Part shown: positions 1 to 8,122 of the stretch, piece by piece | Layout: each line of letters starts with the position of its first letter | Position numbering within the stretch: the stretch's first letter is position 1 | Source: DT-111 sp965263225 | GTDB lineage: Bacteria; Bacteroidota; Bacteroidia; Chitinophagales; Saprospiraceae | Direction: 5' to 3' | Assembly: GCA_965263225.1 (NCBI GenBank) | Contig: CBDHHG010000051.1 | Span: 310,001 to 374,000, forward strand | DNA: 64,000 bases | Program-made: the position numbers and the translations under genes | The notes under the pieces: model-generated | Database searches by the model: none | Told to the model about the DNA's origin: nothing | Seen by the model: only the letters and a program-made list of their open reading frames with translations

Positions 1-372
1 ATAGAGGTTTTTCAAGGCCTATTCCAAGAAAAGGTAGAAATCATCAGCCTGCATCGGCCAAATGATTTTTTCAAAACCTATGATGCTCCTATTCATGGAG
101 TTGAACATACCTATCAGCGTAAATATTTCAAGGAAATCAAGTACATTTCGGATTCTACCGGCGCTTTCCGGTTTGGTCATCCATTTGACTCAGAAGCCTT
201 TGCTGATGGGGAATCTATCCACTTACTAATTCACCCCATTTGGTGGATCATGCAAGGAAATTCTAATTTAGATAAATTAGATAAATATTATAAGCAAAGA
301 AAGGAAGCCTTGAAAAAGGACTTTTATGACAACTGTATTCCTTTCCGCAAAATATATGAAACAGTACAATAA
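1..372 (+). CDS. Polysaccharide deacetylase-like protein, C-terminal part
   Basis: Open reading frame entering from the left edge and ending at TAA 370-372, giving 123 residues of the C-terminus. It has no start in the window. The part visible reads GAFRFGHPFDSEAF, then LLIHPIWW, which resembles the end of NodB-like polysaccharide deacetylases used in surface glycan synthesis, where a late His-Pro pair follows the last barrel strand. The catalytic Asp-His-His region would lie upstream, so the activity cannot be verified. The next gene, a formyltransferase often found in surface sugar loci, overlaps or nearly abuts it, which supports co-transcription in a surface polysaccharide region. Family call is tentative. 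Confidence 0.5.
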   Translation: MEVFQGLFQEKVEIISLHRPNDFFKTYDAPIHGVEHTYQRKYFKEIKYISDSTGAFRFGHPFDSEAFADGESIHLLIHPIWWIMQGNSNLDKLDKYYKQRKEALKKDFYDNCIPFRKIYETVQ

Positions 373-1351
373 GATTGCATTTTTTGGCTGTAAGGCCACT
401 ACGCGCTTCCTTCTAGAAAACCTCGACCTTCCTTTTCCCATACAGTATCTCATTACCATAGATCCGGCAAAAGGAGAAAAATTTCAAGTAGCAGATTATT
501 GTGATTTGAAAGCCTTTGCCGAGTCAAAAGAGATAGAGGTATACCAGTCTAGATACTACAGCCTCAAACACGAAGAGGATCTCAAGCAGATTAAGGAACT
601 TCAAATAGATCTGGCATTTGTGATGGGCTGGCAGCGACTCATCCCGGGCGAAATCCTAGCCTCACTGACGGTGGGAGCTTTCGGCATGCATGGCAGTTCT
701 ATGAATCTTCCACTGGGAAGGGGACGATCTCCCATGAACTGGTCGATTATCGAAGGGCGAAAGGCATTCTATACCAACTTGTTTAAATATGATCCAGGAG
801 TTGATTCCGGTGATGTCATGGACACCTTCAAATTTGAAATAGGAGGGAGGGATACGGCGGAGACACTGCACTACAAGAACACCCTAGCCATGAAATACCT
901 GATTGAGCGAAACATTGAACGTTTGGTCAAGAATGACTTTCAGGTTTTCCCACAAGATGATACAGTCACACCTACCTACTATCCAAAGCGGACACCTGCC
1001 GATAGTCTACTCAATTGGAACCAGGAGGTATATGCTTTAGAACGCTTCATAAGAGCTGTCACCAAACCTTTCAATGGCGCTTTTACCTTTGTCGGGCCTG
1101 ACAAGCTAATTATCTATAGTGCCCAAGTTTTTGACGTACATGACTTTGGCTATCAGCAAGCTAAGCCGGGAACGATTGTAGCCGTTTTTGACAATGGAAA
1201 ATTCTTGGTCCGCTGTTACGGTGGGTTGCTATTGGTTTCGGACTTTGAAACAGAAGCAAAGCTCACAAAAGGTGTAACTTTCCATGATAATGGACTCGAA
1301 CGCAAGGAATTTCCTAGGAATCCGCTCGGTTTTTTTGATGTTGAGGAATAG
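356..1351 (+). CDS. Formyltransferase family protein (N10-formyl-THF dependent)
   Basis: Protein of 331 residues with an N-terminal formyl_trans_N domain (about residues 5-200) and a smaller C-terminal domain resembling Formyl_trans_C (about 215-320). The core reads HGSS, then LPLGRGRSPMNW, with H112 as probable catalytic histidine and D150 in GVDSGD as probable catalytic aspartate. The asparagine expected two residues before the histidine is a glycine (GMH). Such enzymes move a formyl group from N10-formyltetrahydrofolate to an amine, either Met-tRNA or an amino sugar. The surrounding deacetylase-like gene favours a sugar substrate, which is an inference. I chose ATG 356 because the Rossmann strand (KIAFFG) follows at once; ATG 326 in the same frame, 30 bases upstream, is possible. 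Either start overlaps the upstream gene. Confidence 0.75.
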   Translation: MKQYNKIAFFGCKATTRFLLENLDLPFPIQYLITIDPAKGEKFQVADYCDLKAFAESKEIEVYQSRYYSLKHEEDLKQIKELQIDLAFVMGWQRLIPGEILASLTVGAFGMHGSSMNLPLGRGRSPMNWSIIEGRKAFYTNLFKYDPGVDSGDVMDTFKFEIGGRDTAETLHYKNTLAMKYLIERNIERLVKNDFQVFPQDDTVTPTYYPKRTPADSLLNWNQEVYALERFIRAVTKPFNGAFTFVGPDKLIIYSAQVFDVHDFGYQQAKPGTIVAVFDNGKFLVRCYGGLLLVSDFETEAKLTKGVTFHDNGLERKEFPRNPLGFFDVEE

Positions 1352-1362
1352 CCTGGCCACGC

Positions 1363-1803
1363 TTATTTGACCTTTTCTTCCTCGTCTTCACTCTCCTTAT
1401 AGGCTTCGTAAAACTTATCTAGTGTTCTTTCGGGAATCTTAATGGCTTCATCAATTGCCTTAGAAAAGCCCGATACTATATCCTTTCCCAAATCCTTTCT
1501 TAAGTCTTTTGCATTTTCTTTATTCGTGGGTTTGTTCTCTTCGAAGACTTCATCCACAAAGGTATTAACCGCCTTTGCTGCCAATCGAAGCTCTTCGAGA
1601 AAAGCCATCGTGACACTTCTAGCAAGTTTGCTGGACTCCTTAGAGAAGCGCTCTGATACTTTCTTTAGATTCTCGGAAACTTCACTTTTATCCCGATCAG
1701 AGGAGGGTGTTTCTTCCTCCTGTCGAGCAAGCTTTTCCTCCAACTCTTTTATTCTATTACGAAGCTCAATCAATTCTACATCCTTTTGTTTTTCATGAGC
1801 CAT
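1363..1803 (-). CDS. Hypothetical coiled-coil protein
   Basis: Not recognised. The 146-residue product is highly charged, rich in Lys and Glu, with no signal peptide or membrane segment. Residues about 5-30 form a heptad-like coiled coil (IELRNRIKELEEKLARQ), followed by a Ser/Glu-rich spacer and a predicted amphipathic helical tract from about 45 to 135. The pattern recalls small phasin-like or DUF-type stress proteins, but no signature supports a name. It is convergent with the formyltransferase (11 bases between stop codons) and lies downstream of the UbiB-like gene on the same strand with an 82-base gap. The charged composition makes this strand more believable than the Ser/Phe-rich frame opposite. 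Confidence 0.6.
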   Translation of the reverse strand: MAHEKQKDVELIELRNRIKELEEKLARQEEETPSSDRDKSEVSENLKKVSERFSKESSKLARSVTMAFLEELRLAAKAVNTFVDEVFEENKPTNKENAKDLRKDLGKDIVSGFSKAIDEAIKIPERTLDKFYEAYKESEDEEEKVK

Positions 1804-1885
1804 AATAATTACATTTTATTTGTTACCATTAATATAATATGATGCCTAAACAAACTTACCTATTTTTAGCATAAGACGCAAAATA

Positions 1886-3727
1886 TCATTTGAAGTCTTT
1901 ATCATCAAATCGGAATAAAATTCTCCGAGTTAATAATAAAACTGAACATAAAAGAAATAGTTGATACCAAAAATTAGATACCAAAAAGCTCAGAATATTT
2001 CCAAAATTAGCCCCTAAATCTTCATTTGAGGTAAGGGTCCAGATGGAAAGCACTAACATCGTGGTCATTCCTATCATTATTGCACTGAAACGGATGATTA
2101 GGCCAACAAAAAAATAACCTTTGCTCACCTTTCTTTCAAATCGTATAGGCGAGTTATCCAATATCCCTTGAATGGTAAACAGCAGTCGGTTGCCAGTGTC
2201 AATTAATTGCTCATAGCGTAAATAATAGGTGGGATCTGGACTGCCATCCAAGTTTTCTCTGAGCTTACCAAGTACCCGTTCACGCGCCATTTTTCCAGCA
2301 AAGGCTTCATGTCTTCTAAAAACTTCATAAAAATTGATGCTATTATCTAATCGTGCGCTGATGGTATCATAAAGCATAGTTGATCTTACCATACTAATTA
2401 AACCCATTGGAATAGGGATGTTGTATTTCTTCACTACCCCCATAAAGGACAGCCAATGTACGGCTGTTGTTCGTTCCCACCATTCAGAATTTTGGTCAGC
2501 CATAGCATAAACGGAGCTTCTGTATATTCTCTCCACTTCATCAGAGAATTGATCCACATCGATCGGAGGCAAAGGTTGTAAAAGGCCGATGGTTGAACGT
2601 GTCATACCTTCTGTATCTCCTTTGAATTGATAATAATTGATTTGCCTGAGTAACCGTTTTTGCGATTGGCTAAAACTACCGCATGCCCCAAAATCGATAA
2701 ACACTAGTTTGCTTTTGTTCTGGACGATTATGTTGGCTGGGCTTGGATCAGAATGAAAAAACAATTCTGAAATCATAGCCATATGACTTGCCCTTAGCAG
2801 GCGTTGAGCCACTTTTTTAGGCTTAATCTTTCTCTCCTGTAAAATCGCCTTGCCTTTTGAATCTTTTCTTTCAACAATAGCTAGTACTTCAGATAGTAAT
2901 AACCCGTCCACATATTCCATCACTAAGACATCCGATCCAGATAGATTGGAAAAAACCCTAGGTGCACTAATAAAGCGAACTTTTGATTCTTTTGCACTTT
3001 GTCGGAATAAGGCCTGATATCTAGCTTCTTTACGAAAATCCAATTCCTCCAATAAGGCGTGTTTTAATCCTTCCCTAAAGGACTTTGTGAATCCTGGACG
3101 TAGAATCGTAAAGAATTCGAGCAAGAAGCAGATTATATCTAAAGCAAGAAAATCAGCTGTGAATAGTTCCCCAATGCCTGGTCGCCGGACTTTCACAGCA
3201 ACATGAGAGCCATCTTTCAATTTGGCTTGATATACGCAAGCAATTGAGGCAGATCCTATTGGGTTGGGATCAAAAACAGCAAAGTCTTCCTTCAGTTTCC
3301 TACCCGTTAATGCTTCAACCCTTTGTATCGCAATTATACTGGCAAAAGGAGGTCTTTGATCCAACATCTGCGTCAATTCTTCACAAAGTTCGTAAGGGAG
3401 TAGATCTATCCTTAGGGAGAGTTGCTGTCCAATCTTCACCATTGTTCCTCCCATCCATTCTAAGGTTTTCCGTAGTCTTCTTCCTCTGTTTTTAGCGCTA
3501 TCACGTCTCCAAATTTTATCCCAGAGTATGCCCAACAAAAAAAAGAAGGTAGCAAAGGTCCACTTAAATAATTGGACAACAACTTTTGAATATTTAGTCT
3601 TAAAAGTTAACGGTGAGATCATAGGGGGAGGAAAAAAGCTAGTTTTTTCCTCTATGATCTGCTTTCTTTTAGGCAATGATTGAAGAATACTATATTCTGA
3701 ATTGCTTGCATCCATGGAAGATATCAC
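1886..3727 (-). CDS. ABC1/UbiB (ADCK) family atypical kinase, membrane protein
   Basis: A 613-residue protein of the UbiB/ADCK protein-kinase-like family, which supports synthesis or handling of isoprenoid lipids such as quinones by an ATP-dependent, poorly understood role. Visible family marks are the KxGQ motif (K98-I-G-Q101), the Ala/Ser-rich nucleotide loop (GSASIACVYQA) with the following VAVKVRRPG lysine strand, a catalytic-loop equivalent HSDPSPANI (D327; the usual form is HADPHPGN) and the metal-binding IDFG (D345). One hydrophobic segment lies near 55-70 and two more near 545-605, so the protein is membrane anchored. It is divergent from the terpenoid-type cluster that starts at 4056, which makes an isoprenoid role attractive but unproven. 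ATG 3727 is the first in frame; another Met lies four residues later. Confidence 0.85.
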   Translation of the reverse strand: MISSMDASNSEYSILQSLPKRKQIIEEKTSFFPPPMISPLTFKTKYSKVVVQLFKWTFATFFFLLGILWDKIWRRDSAKNRGRRLRKTLEWMGGTMVKIGQQLSLRIDLLPYELCEELTQMLDQRPPFASIIAIQRVEALTGRKLKEDFAVFDPNPIGSASIACVYQAKLKDGSHVAVKVRRPGIGELFTADFLALDIICFLLEFFTILRPGFTKSFREGLKHALLEELDFRKEARYQALFRQSAKESKVRFISAPRVFSNLSGSDVLVMEYVDGLLLSEVLAIVERKDSKGKAILQERKIKPKKVAQRLLRASHMAMISELFFHSDPSPANIIVQNKSKLVFIDFGACGSFSQSQKRLLRQINYYQFKGDTEGMTRSTIGLLQPLPPIDVDQFSDEVERIYRSSVYAMADQNSEWWERTTAVHWLSFMGVVKKYNIPIPMGLISMVRSTMLYDTISARLDNSINFYEVFRRHEAFAGKMARERVLGKLRENLDGSPDPTYYLRYEQLIDTGNRLLFTIQGILDNSPIRFERKVSKGYFFVGLIIRFSAIMIGMTTMLVLSIWTLTSNEDLGANFGNILSFLVSNFWYQLFLLCSVLLLTRRILFRFDDKDFK

Positions 3728-4055
3728 ATTAATAAGACTGGAATTTAAGCCTAATCATTAGAGGGGTGCGATTTATTAATATTCCATCAATCGGTAACTA
3801 GTAGTTACGCTTAGTCTGTTGCTGAACTTAATCAATAGTCGCGTTGCGATGAAAATAATTAACAAATATCATTGATACTACAACCGATATAAAGATATAG
3901 AAACTATTTCGGATAGAATGTTATTTACCGAGATCAACTTTTCCGATAATTCAAAACATTTTGCCTATATTGAAATAATGCTTTTGTATTTACAAAGCAT
4001 TCGCAAAAGTGATACAGCTAGGTATAATTTATTTTAATATTATTGATTTAAAATT
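3728..4055. other. Divergent intergenic region (328 bp)
   Basis: No gene is seen here. The stretch is AT-rich and separates the UbiB-like gene (minus) from the radical SAM gene (plus), so it should hold both promoters. Its only clear structure is the inverted repeat at 3978-4000. Confidence 0.6.
3978..4000. promoter_or_regulatory. Operator-like inverted repeat upstream of terpenoid-type cluster
   Basis: Perfect 7-base arms ATGCTTT and AAAGCAT separated by 9 bases, with further near-symmetry inside (GTA/TAC). It ends 55 bases before the ATG of the radical SAM gene. Spacing and symmetry suit a dimeric regulator binding site; a short RNA hairpin is the other reading. No regulator gene is next to it, so the binding protein is unknown. 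Confidence 0.35.
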
Positions 4056-5471
4056 ATGACTCCTCCCAAGATTCTGCTTACTTCTCCTATTCAACCTATT
4101 GGCGGCTGTTCCCCAAACGTTTATAGTTGGGATAAATCTCCAACTAAGGTACGAATCGCCATGTCCTTCTTGAATCACCCTGGATTGTCTTTCCTTAAAG
4201 CTAATCTGCCTTGTGAAATCTTAGAATACCCTGATCAGAAGAGCTTTGCCGCAGCTTTACAACAGAAGCCCGATATCCTCGGTATTTCATTTTACATTAA
4301 TGAAACAGATATTGCCATCCGAATGGCAGAGGAAGCTCGGGCAGCAGGTGTTAAGGAAATTTGGGCTGGAAATTTTGGCGCATTTTCTCCAGGAACCGAA
4401 AATACTTTTGATCGGGTTTTCTCAGGGTGGAGTGAACACCAAATCGCTCATATTCTTGACCTTCCTCCTATTACTTTTGACAATTTCGTGCATCCCGAAA
4501 TGTATGGTTCCTTTGGTAGTAATTTAATGCCTAAGATGATATTATCTGGTATTCTATTTACCTCAAGAGGCTGCCCTTGGACCTGTAATTTTTGTCAAAC
4601 GCCAGGCTTCTATGGTAAATCTAAACCTATTCCATTGGAGACTATTGATCGAGTGTTGTGGCAATATAATCGCAAGGGGATTAGGGGGATTAATATTTTA
4701 GATGAGAATTTTGGGACCTTTAAGAAACACGCTCGTCAGGTAATTGACTTACTGCATAAGTATAAAATGAGATGGATTGCACTCACCCGTGTAGATACGC
4801 TGATGAGAGACTTTGACTATTGGCAATCTAAGGGTCTTTTTGGTGCCCATCTTGGGATCGAAAGTCTAAATCAAGATTCTCTAGAGGACGGATCAAAACG
4901 AATTGATCATTCTGACTCCATGAAGTTACTCCAGAGAATGAGTAAAAACAATATGTTTGTGCAAGCTTTCTATATGCTCGGCTTCGAAAGCGATACTGTT
5001 CAGTCGATCCAAAATGATATTAGGGTATTAGCGTCATTGGATATTGATGTTGTTCAAACTCAAATCCTCACCCCCTATCCCAAAACGGAACAATGTCGAA
5101 TTATTGAAGAAAAATACGGGATTAATGATCGTAACTTAAGCAAATATAATTCGAGGAACTTAGTTTGGAACCATCCAAACATCAGCCCAGATGAAATGAA
5201 AAAACTTCAAGGATGGGCTAATGAACAATTAAACTCATCAAAGAGAGCGCTCAGAACATTATCAAAACTCGTCCTCTTCCACGGAAAAGAACAGATTAAT
5301 CTCGACGGCTTAAAAGTATTGGCAAGGAGTTATTTTGGGCAGAACAAAAGACTACACCGTTTATATGCTGATCAGATTCAAAGTGCTCACGAATGGACTA
5401 AGATCGGGTGGATTCCTTATGAGGAGTATTCTTCAGAGGAATCTCTAAGTAAGGAATTGACTACTGCATAA
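4056..5471 (+). CDS. B12-binding-type radical SAM protein
   Basis: A 471-residue radical SAM enzyme of the cobalamin-binding-domain class. Residues about 30-135 form a B12-binding-like Rossmann region (PDILGISFY, then the WAGNFGAF strand-loop), and residues about 165-370 form the radical SAM barrel. The 4Fe-4S ligands are C173, C177 and C180 in RGCPWTCNFC (CxxxCxxC). A later GIES and a DENF segment match SAM-binding strands of the family. Enzymes of this class methylate, oxidise or rearrange unactivated carbons; hopanoid and other terpenoid pathways use relatives. It is the first gene of a three-gene cluster, 24 bases before the squalene/phytoene synthase, so an isoprenoid substrate is the natural inference. 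Exact chemistry cannot be read from the sequence. Confidence 0.85.
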   Translation: MTPPKILLTSPIQPIGGCSPNVYSWDKSPTKVRIAMSFLNHPGLSFLKANLPCEILEYPDQKSFAAALQQKPDILGISFYINETDIAIRMAEEARAAGVKEIWAGNFGAFSPGTENTFDRVFSGWSEHQIAHILDLPPITFDNFVHPEMYGSFGSNLMPKMILSGILFTSRGCPWTCNFCQTPGFYGKSKPIPLETIDRVLWQYNRKGIRGINILDENFGTFKKHARQVIDLLHKYKMRWIALTRVDTLMRDFDYWQSKGLFGAHLGIESLNQDSLEDGSKRIDHSDSMKLLQRMSKNNMFVQAFYMLGFESDTVQSIQNDIRVLASLDIDVVQTQILTPYPKTEQCRIIEEKYGINDRNLSKYNSRNLVWNHPNISPDEMKKLQGWANEQLNSSKRALRTLSKLVLFHGKEQINLDGLKVLARSYFGQNKRLHRLYADQIQSAHEWTKIGWIPYEEYSSEESLSKELTTA

Positions 5472-5495
5472 TACGTTCATTTATAAAACTTTACA

Positions 5496-6554
5496 ATGAG
5501 TCAGTTAGCACCCTATCCCTTGCGTGAAATGGAGTTTCAAGAAAAAATGCTTAAAGGGGTTTCTCGAACTTTTGCTTTTACCATCCCCCAGTTACCTCAG
5601 CCGCTTCGATTTATAGTGTCAAACGCTTATTTGTTGTGCAGAATTCTAGATACGATTGAAGACGAACCTGCCTTAACGATTGATCAAAAGCGGGAATACT
5701 CTCTTGCTTTTTTGGATATTCTTTTTGAAGGAGTAAGTCCTGATGCCTTTGTTAAGGAGTTACCCGCTCTATTATCTACAAAAACGATTCCCGCGGAGCA
5801 TGAGTTGATCAGAAATGCTGGGCGGGTAGTAAATATTACTAGAAACCTGAGTCCAAAACAACAAAGCATATTGCAGCGTCACCTCAAGGTAATGACCAGA
5901 GGAATGCTGTATTATCAAAAGCATTTACCCGCTTTTGGCTTAGAGAGTCTTGAAGAGCTAAATCGATATTGCTATTATGTGGCAGGCGTGATAGGAGAGT
6001 TGCTAACCGATTTGTTTTGTGATCATTCTACCCAAATAGCCAATCAATATGAGGCCTTAATGCAGTTGTCAAATCCATTTGGGCAAGGGTTGCAAATGAC
6101 AAACATTATAAAAGACCTTTGGGAAGACTTTGCTAACGGCTATTGTTGGCTGCCTAGAGATATTTTTTCCTTTCACAACTTCAATCTAAACGATTTGACA
6201 GTAGGTATGAAAGATAAAAACTTTAAAGAGGGCTTACTGCAAATGATCGCCATTTCCTGTAAACAATTGGAACACGCAGTGGATTATACCTTATTGATCC
6301 CTAAGCAAGAGAAGGGAATTCGTAAGTTCTGTTTTTGGAATATAGGAATGGCGGCTTTAACCTTACAAAAAATAAGACAGAAACCCCATTTTACAGCCGG
6401 AGACCAAGTGAAGATTTCTCGAAATAGTGTAAAACTTGTTGCCCTGGCTTCCAGCCTGAGTATTAGCAATAATGCAGGGCTTAGGTCCATATTTGATCTT
6501 TGCGCTTATAATATTCCGCGCGAAGTCATTCCACTCCGTAAACCAGTTCACTGA
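5496..6554 (+). CDS. Squalene/phytoene synthase family protein
   Basis: A 352-residue head-to-head prenyl synthase. Both metal-binding Asp-rich motifs are intact: DTIED at residues 52-56 and the NxxxD-type motif ending DLWED at 207-211. The flanking VSRTFAFTIPQLP, AYLLCRI and MTRGMLYY segments match bacterial squalene synthase-like members more than carotenoid CrtB. The expected reaction joins two farnesyl (or geranylgeranyl) diphosphates through a cyclopropyl intermediate. No C-terminal membrane anchor is evident. It sits 24 bases after the radical SAM gene and 55 before the FAD enzyme, with no cyclase or desaturase of the CrtI type in the window, so the final product is unknown. The family call is firm; the subfamily is not. 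Confidence 0.88.
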   Translation: MSQLAPYPLREMEFQEKMLKGVSRTFAFTIPQLPQPLRFIVSNAYLLCRILDTIEDEPALTIDQKREYSLAFLDILFEGVSPDAFVKELPALLSTKTIPAEHELIRNAGRVVNITRNLSPKQQSILQRHLKVMTRGMLYYQKHLPAFGLESLEELNRYCYYVAGVIGELLTDLFCDHSTQIANQYEALMQLSNPFGQGLQMTNIIKDLWEDFANGYCWLPRDIFSFHNFNLNDLTVGMKDKNFKEGLLQMIAISCKQLEHAVDYTLLIPKQEKGIRKFCFWNIGMAALTLQKIRQKPHFTAGDQVKISRNSVKLVALASSLSISNNAGLRSIFDLCAYNIPREVIPLRKPVH

Positions 6555-6609
6555 TACCATTCCAACTTGATCCTCTACTGATGTTACAAATTCCAAGAAT
6601 ACCAATTTC

Positions 6610-7911
6610 ATGACTAATTCTACACCGGACTTTGATGTAATAATTGTGGGTTGTAGACCTGCAGGAGCTAGTCTTGGAATTAGATTGGCCCAGGCAGGAT
6701 ATTCGATATTGTTGGTTGACAAAGACAGTTTTCCAAGTAAACCGGCTATTTCTTGTCCTGTAATTTTCGCCAATACCATGCAATTATTGGATGAGTTAGA
6801 TATACAAGAGAGTGACTATGCCAAGGATACGCCAAAAGTATACTCCTTTTCCGTTGGTGTAGCAGATTACTTTGATGTAGATTACGAAGTACCAACTTCA
6901 AGAGGTAGAAATTATGTCTACTGTATAGATAGGGGCAGATTTGACAATACCTTACTTACAGCCGCAAATTCAATGGACAATGTCTCCGTACTTGAAGGCT
7001 TTAAGGTAAACAATCTGATATTTAAAAATGATACAGTAAAGGGGATTATTGGTAGGCATCGTCATGGGGAAAGCCAACAATTCACGGCTCGATGTGTGGT
7101 TGGTGCAGATGGCAGATTTAGTACGATAGCTCGACTTGTCAATAGTCCGATCATAAAGGAGTGGAAAAAACCTAGTTCGGCGGTTTTATACTCTTATTGG
7201 CAGGGGATAAAACCTATGCGCTCGGATCACGCCAGTGTCCAATTATACGTCCCAGAAAGCGGACTGCTTTATATGCTCTTGGATAGTGCTGAAAATACAA
7301 CTGGTGTGATCATCCATGGTGAACAGAGAAAGATATATGGTCAAGCTGAAGATATAAAAAGTAGATACCATCAACTACTCAGTAAAGAAAATTACGTCTG
7401 GGATCGACTTCAACATGGGCAACCGATCGATAAGTTAAGAGGCATAAGAAATCTTAGAAATTTGTACCGACAGGCAGGGGGGAGCGGATGGTTTTTAACA
7501 GGCGATGCCTTCCATCAGAGAGATACGCTGGATGCGCAAGGGATTTACGAAGCGCTGCTATTTTCCAAACTGCTTTCCAACGCCATTGAAATGATCCTAA
7601 CGGGAAAGATTTCATGTGAACAAGCCGCTGACTGGTATCAACAAGCTGCTTTTTCTGCAACTGCCCCCATGTGTAAGGCTACACTAAAGCGATTAATTTG
7701 GCAGCATAGAATACCTTGGCCAGGATGGTTCATCAAGTCCATTATTCGGTGGCTATTTTGTGATGATGATTACAAGGAAAGATTTATTCGCTTACACCTA
7801 AGAGATGTTGATCCCAAAGGATGGATTGATGGTCAATTAGTTTTGAAGGCGATCTGGCGAGGTATTAATCAAGATATTTTTTCCCACGGAACAGCTCCAG
7901 GGATGAGGTAA
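6610..7911 (+). CDS. FAD-dependent oxidoreductase/monooxygenase (PHBH-type fold)
   Basis: A 433-residue flavoprotein with the group-A monooxygenase/geranylgeranyl-reductase fold. The dinucleotide-binding loop is VGCRPAG (residues 13-19; the usual form is GGGPAG, so the first loop positions are altered), the DG motif is GADGRFST with D167, and the second FAD-binding motif is TGDAFHQRDTLDAQG (G298-D299). The family includes squalene epoxidase, aromatic hydroxylases, halogenases and prenyl reductases. As third gene after a squalene/phytoene synthase it probably oxidises or reduces the prenyl product; that is inference. A membrane-associating hydrophobic patch near residue 375 (WPGWFIKSIIRWLF) fits a lipid substrate. 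Start ATG 6610 follows an intergenic 55-base leader. Confidence 0.82.
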   Translation: MTNSTPDFDVIIVGCRPAGASLGIRLAQAGYSILLVDKDSFPSKPAISCPVIFANTMQLLDELDIQESDYAKDTPKVYSFSVGVADYFDVDYEVPTSRGRNYVYCIDRGRFDNTLLTAANSMDNVSVLEGFKVNNLIFKNDTVKGIIGRHRHGESQQFTARCVVGADGRFSTIARLVNSPIIKEWKKPSSAVLYSYWQGIKPMRSDHASVQLYVPESGLLYMLLDSAENTTGVIIHGEQRKIYGQAEDIKSRYHQLLSKENYVWDRLQHGQPIDKLRGIRNLRNLYRQAGGSGWFLTGDAFHQRDTLDAQGIYEALLFSKLLSNAIEMILTGKISCEQAADWYQQAAFSATAPMCKATLKRLIWQHRIPWPGWFIKSIIRWLFCDDDYKERFIRLHLRDVDPKGWIDGQLVLKAIWRGINQDIFSHGTAPGMR

Positions 7912-7916
7912 AGTCT

Positions 7917-7975
7917 GCAAGTTCTGACTCTTGGTCAACAGTATTGGGACTAAGACTTTAGCTGTCAGAACTTGC
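7917..7975. repeat. Long-stem inverted repeat after terpenoid-type cluster
   Basis: Perfect 12-base arms GCAAGTTCTGAC (7917-7928) and GTCAGAACTTGC (7964-7975) begin five bases after the FAD gene stop. Inside them, TCTTGGTC and GACTAAGA pair with one mismatch, lengthening the hairpin. It lies between convergent genes and probably serves as a transcript end or stabiliser; there is no T run, so it is not a textbook terminator. Confidence 0.5.
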
Positions 7976-8122
7976 CTGCCTCAAATAAAACCTAGAACTG
8001 GATGTCACTAGTAAAAATCTGATAATCAAGCATTTGATTTAGCTTTTCTATTTTTCATCTCCTTTTTAGTAATCATAATCAGGAGCTAGGAGCTCCCCTT
8101 ACTTAACTTGTATACCAAACTT

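Noticed and set aside
1442..1798. Plus-strand frame of 118 codons opposite the coiled-coil gene
   Set aside because: Ser/Phe-rich composition with no recognisable features; the opposite strand has a charged helical protein.
4056..7911. Ordinary carotenoid cluster
   Set aside because: No CrtI-type desaturase, cyclase or ketolase is present and the synthase motifs look more squalene-synthase-like.
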